NCBI GenBank assembly: GCA_910584245.1
Contig: CAJTZF010000034.1
Coordinates: 1 to 9,927 of the forward strand
DNA length: 9,927 nucleotides
Direction of reading: 5' to 3'
Source: an uncultured Eubacterium sp.
Lineage (GTDB): Bacteria; Bacillota; Clostridia; Lachnospirales; Lachnospiraceae
Position 1 is the first letter of the stretch. The number at the start of each line of letters is the position of its first letter. The notes under the pieces are model-generated. The model was not told the origin of the DNA. It ran no database searches and saw only the letters and a list, made by a program, of their open reading frames with translations. This document shows positions 8,134-9,927 of the stretch, piece by piece. Made by a program: the position numbers and the translations under genes.

Positions 8134-8361
8134 AGGCCGGGACTTCTTCATCGGCGAGCCCGTACAGCCATCCCGCAGCTCCGTGTTTGAGTGCCCGGGT
8201 TCCCTCGTCCATCTGGACGGTCAGCGTAGGGACGGATACTTCCGCCGCCTTGATCTCCTCTCCGCCCGATTGTGTGAATGGAAGGGGGATACATACAGCG
8301 CTTGCGGCCATCACAGACGACAGGAACGTAGCAATTATTTTTTGCCTGTTTTTTTGTTCAT
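8124..8361 (-). pseudogene. 5' segment of the interrupted GH-A hydrolase: signal peptide and first barrel residues
   Basis: The frame encodes a basic N-terminus, a hydrophobic stretch (IIATFLSSVMAASAVCIPLP) typical of a Gram-positive signal peptide, and then the start of the catalytic domain (LKHGAAGWLYGLADEEVPASSLI). Joined across the IS to 6709 it continues ...SSLITPLKANTAVQK without a frame change. The in-frame sequence has no good start codon. ATG 8359-8361 has a well-placed site (AGAGGT, 5-6 bases upstream) but is one base out of frame. A lost A in the A7 run (8349-8355) or the A6 run (8338-8343) would fuse them, for example as MNKKNRQKIIATFL. TTG 8407 is an in-frame but unconvincing alternative. 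With three such corrections and the IS removed, the ancestral gene is 1132 codons. Confidence 0.78.
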
Positions 8362-8421
8362 TCTTTACCTCTTTTCTGCATTTTTTTGCGATACAAGTTT
8401 GTTTCAAGTCCTATTATGGAT

Positions 8422-8469
8422 TTACCACGCACAGGCACAAATCCCAAGATTGAAAGTTTTAATTTTCAA
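8422..8469 (-). CDS. Candidate 15-residue upstream ORF in the leader of the GH-A hydrolase gene
   Basis: AGGAGG (8476-8481) stands six bases before TTG 8467-8469, followed by a 15-codon frame, MKIKTFNLGICACAW, ending at TAA 8422-8424. GTG 8470-8472 would add one residue but sits closer to the ribosome site. The peptide ends in Cys-Ala-Cys-Ala-Trp. It lies within the presumed transcript, about 47 bases after the inferred transcription start and 60 bases before the hydrolase ATG. A perfect TTGAAA/TTTCAA dyad (8450-8455, 8464-8469) overlaps its start. It could be a translated leader controlling the hydrolase operon or a small secreted or signalling peptide; it could also be chance. I do not recognise the peptide. 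Confidence 0.35.
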   Translation of the reverse strand: MKIKTFNLGICACAW

Positions 8470-8522
8470 CACCCCCCTCCTCTCTGTACTTTTTTGCGCT
8501 TGATTTCGATGTTCTTGATTCT

Positions 8523-8550
8523 ATTATACAATGGGAGAGTGGAAGTTCAA
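8523..8550 (-). promoter_or_regulatory. Sigma-A-type promoter of the hydrolase operon
   Basis: On the minus strand, TTGAAC (8545-8550), a 16-base spacer and a consensus TATAAT (8523-8528) are followed by a leader of about 155 bases before ATG 8361. It is the only good minus-strand promoter seen between the phosphopantetheinyl transferase and the hydrolase gene. Confidence 0.65.
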
Positions 8551-8836
8551 GAGTACATATTTGTTTTAAACAGGTAATTTTTTGATGTTAGAGTAAATAG
8601 CGACAAAAGAAGAGGAAAATATGGATTGAAAGAATATTTGCAGTTTCGAAGCTGTAAAAAATCTTGTGTCTATGAAATTTAGAATTTTCTGATAAGAATT
8701 AAATATGTAAAGGTTTTTGGCGCTGTCGCTTAACATTCTGGCTTGCCAGATACAGCATCTTTTCCAGGCAGATGTTATTCGGATTTACACTATCCAATAA
8801 AGAGTCATACCCACTAACAAATTTTATATCTCATTT
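8551..8836. other. AT-rich intergenic stretch with a possible coding remnant
   Basis: No complete gene is recognisable. On the minus strand 8699-8830 is open for 44 codons, ends at TAA 8699-8701, and contains protein-like sequence (NPNNICLEKMLYLASQNVKR, then QRQKPLHI). There is no ATG near its beginning; TTG 8797 or ATG 8758 are the only plausible starts and neither has a clear ribosome binding site. It may be the tail of a deleted gene. Within it GCTGT (8722-8726) and ACAGC (8752-8756) flank a TCTGG-CTTG-CCAGA hairpin (8737-8750), a stacked structure with a CUUG tetraloop if transcribed on the plus strand. I see nothing else between 8551 and 8698. Confidence 0.3.
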
Positions 8837-9628
8837 CTATCCACATAATTGTTCAATATTCACTTGTTCAATTTTTTTAGTAATTCTTTTTCTGCTACAT
8901 ATTGAAATATAATAATCTCTAAACTGAAATTCTCTAAATTGCTTTTCCAAATCATTTGTAACTATAGTTTTATCAATCATTGATAATGCTGTTAAATCAT
9001 CTTTTCCTGTCTCACTTATTTTCCCCGGCTGAACTTCAAATGAGTCTAACGGTATAGATAACCCCATTCCCATTTCTTTAACATACGCTTCTTTTAACGT
9101 CCAAATACGCGTAAACATGTTAGGATATCCAGCAGCGATCATTTGATACTCTCGCTCGGTAAAAAATCTTTTTGCAATATCCATACTATTTATGTTTTTT
9201 TCTATATCCACTCCACTTTCACCACTCCCATACGTACAAACAACATAATCCCCACTATGTGAAATATTGAATTTCAGAATATCCGATTTGTCTATATATA
9301 ATTTCCCGTATTGATTCTTTTTTAAATAACTATATTCAATATTATACTTATCAAACAAATACTTTAGCATAATTCCAGCTCCCATGCTTCGTAATTTATC
9401 CTCTAGTCTAAAATATGTAAAAATACGCTTTTTCCTTTCCTTCCATACCCCTATTACTGGCAACACATTCAGAACACATTGATACCTTGCTTCATCTTTC
9501 AATTCATTTATATCAAACAAATAGCACTCAATCAATTTATGCATTATCTTCATCGAGTATATTTTATCTCGACCTTCCCTCCCTCTCTTATCAATACTTG
9601 TGTTTGGCATTTTCCATCTAAAAATCAT
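8837..9628 (-). CDS. 4'-phosphopantetheinyl transferase, Sfp/Gsp/HetI type
   Basis: The enzyme transfers the phosphopantetheine arm of coenzyme A to a serine of a carrier protein. The 263-residue product shows the Sfp-type motifs in order: KFNISHSGDYVV (about 119-130), SGVDIEK (138-144, Mg-binding Asp141 and Glu143) and WTLKEAYVKEMGMGL (176-190, with Glu180 and Lys184). Length and a two-part layout fit the Sfp class that serves nonribosomal peptide or polyketide synthases rather than the short AcpS class. No synthase or carrier protein is visible, so its partner lies elsewhere. The start is uncertain. ATG 9628 overlaps the stop of a short leader ORF and may be translationally coupled. The family's conserved N-terminus better fits ATG 9553 or 9544 (MHKLIECYLFDINEL). 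The gene is visibly more AT-rich than the hydrolase cluster and intact. Confidence 0.92.
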   Translation of the reverse strand: MIFRWKMPNTSIDKRGREGRDKIYSMKIMHKLIECYLFDINELKDEARYQCVLNVLPVIGVWKERKKRIFTYFRLEDKLRSMGAGIMLKYLFDKYNIEYSYLKKNQYGKLYIDKSDILKFNISHSGDYVVCTYGSGESGVDIEKNINSMDIAKRFFTEREYQMIAAGYPNMFTRIWTLKEAYVKEMGMGLSIPLDSFEVQPGKISETGKDDLTALSMIDKTIVTNDLEKQFREFQFRDYYISICSRKRITKKIEQVNIEQLCG

Positions 9629-9629
9629 T

Positions 9630-9662
9630 TCACAAATCCGTATTCTTTAATAATATTTGCAT
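9630..9662 (-). CDS. Possible 10-residue leader ORF overlapping the phosphopantetheinyl transferase start
   Basis: AAGGAAAAC precedes ATG 9660-9662, which opens the frame MQILLKNTDL ending at TGA 9630-9632. The stop lies two bases before ATG 9626-9628 of the transferase (TGAAATG), a spacing that allows ribosome reinitiation. Chance is possible for an ORF this short. Confidence 0.3.
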   Translation of the reverse strand: MQILLKNTDL

Positions 9663-9698
9663 GTTTTCCTTACATTCAATGCCAACCGTACACTCACA

Positions 9699-9732
9699 AT
9701 TATAGTATAGCAGAAATGAAACAGTTCGTAAA
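9699..9732 (-). promoter_or_regulatory. Probable promoter of the phosphopantetheinyl transferase
   Basis: The minus strand reads TATACTATAAT (9699-9709), giving two overlapping -10 candidates. TTTACG (9727-9732) lies 17 bases upstream of TATACT and matches the -35 consensus at four positions. It would start transcripts about 30 bases before the small leader ORF. Confidence 0.45.
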
Positions 9733-9810
9733 TGCTATTTCTCTTGAGCCAAAGAAACATTCAGAAACAACCGGCTGCTGTAAGCAAAATTTCAATACGC
9801 GTACGCTCAT
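9700..9810 (-). CDS. Small ORF of 36 residues with perfect Shine-Dalgarno, unknown function
   Basis: AGGAGG (9817-9822) stands six bases before ATG 9808-9810. The predicted product begins MSVRVLKFCLQQPVV, contains three Cys, has a hydrophobic C-terminus (NCFISAIL), and stops at TAA 9700-9702, within the promoter of the next gene. I recognise no family. The ribosome site is the best in the window, but the residue composition is not strongly protein-like and the ORF is short. It may instead be the start of a gene truncated by a deletion or frameshift. Confidence 0.35.
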   Translation of the reverse strand: MSVRVLKFCLQQPVVSECFFGSREIAFTNCFISAIL

Positions 9811-9820
9811 ATATTGCCTC

Positions 9821-9925
9821 CTACATCTTTTTAAACGCAAAAAAGCCAATATATCTATTTTTATAGATATATTGCAGACTGTAGACAAAGTCCGGGACAT
9901 CCGTTGCGGACTGTTTTCGCGAAAA
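9821..9925 (-). CDS. Possible C-terminal end of a gene entering from the right edge
   Basis: From the edge of the window, one minus-strand frame is open for 34 codons and ends at TAG 9821-9823. It includes ATDVPDFVYSLQYIYKNRY and ends FFAFKKM, rich in aromatic residues. The stop overlaps the AGGAGG of the following small ORF, a common operon arrangement. Against this, a perfect hairpin with a T-run lies inside it, which would suit a non-coding terminator better. A second frame is open through the same bases. Too little is visible to name a product. Confidence 0.25.
   Translation of the reverse strand, partial: FSRKQSATDVPDFVYSLQYIYKNRYIGFFAFKKM
9839..9874 (-). terminator. Rho-independent terminator-like hairpin
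   Basis: A perfect 12-bp inverted repeat (9847-9858 with 9863-9874, four-base loop) is followed on the minus strand by GGC and six T (9839-9844). The stem is almost entirely A-T, so it is weak in GC but otherwise well formed. It would end a transcript arriving from beyond the right edge. Confidence 0.5.
9914..9925. repeat. 12-bp perfect palindrome TTTTCGCGAAAA
   Basis: Self-complementary over 12 bases at the right edge. Next to it AGTCCG (9887-9892) and CGGACT (9907-9912) form another inverted pair. Could be operator-like or chance. Confidence 0.25.
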
Positions 9926-9927
9926 GA

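Noticed and set aside
8500..8527. Plus-strand promoter-like pair TTGATT and TATTAT overlapping the hydrolase promoter.
   Set aside because: No plus-strand gene follows for more than a kilobase, and the match arises partly from the palindromic nature of the minus-strand TATAAT region.
1..9927. Search for CRISPR arrays, tRNA or rRNA genes and phage attachment sites.
   Set aside because: No regularly spaced repeats, cloverleaf sequences or rRNA-like stretches were seen by eye on either strand.

Overview
The window looks like a piece of a low-to-mid GC Gram-positive chromosome, most likely a gut or rumen Clostridia/Lachnospiraceae-type Firmicute. The evidence is AGGAGG-type ribosome binding sites, consensus-like sigma-A promoters, and secreted glycoside hydrolases that carry bacterial Ig-like (Big_2, Big_4), CBM6/35-like and BspA-like leucine-rich repeat modules. 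No taxon marker gene is present, so this is an inference from style.

Layout. All host genes lie on the minus strand and read from high to low coordinates. At the right edge (9630-9927) are a possible gene end, a 36-codon ORF with a perfect Shine-Dalgarno, a strong hairpin plus T-run, and a promoter with a 10-residue leader ORF in front of an Sfp-type 4'-phosphopantetheinyl transferase (8837-9628). This right end is visibly more AT-rich than the rest. A 475-base gene-poor stretch follows (8362-8836). It holds a strong minus-strand promoter, a 15-residue upstream ORF in the leader of the next gene, and an apparent coding remnant.

The main locus (34-8361) is a polysaccharide-degradation cluster. 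In transcription order it encodes a large secreted clan GH-A hydrolase with three CBM-like domains and a C-terminal LRR_5 module (8361-3545), a secreted GH43 hydrolase with Big_4 and two Big_2 modules (3508-848), and a DUF362 protein with an N-terminal Big_2 domain (about 782 to 34). The enzymes are separated by only 36 bases and look like an operon, probably for arabinoxylan or arabinan breakdown. The exact substrate cannot be read from the sequence.

The cluster is broken. A complete IS4-family element (6710-8123; 31-bp perfect terminal inverted repeats, 10-bp target duplication) sits in the N-terminal part of the GH-A gene, on the opposite strand. Removing it with one target copy restores the reading frame exactly. 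The element's own transposase has one in-frame TAA. The three enzyme-cluster genes also need six single-base corrections (three in the GH-A gene, two mutually compensating in GH43, one in the DUF362 gene), several of them at homopolymers. This means either a decaying locus or uncorrected indel errors in the assembly. The phosphopantetheinyl transferase shows no such damage.
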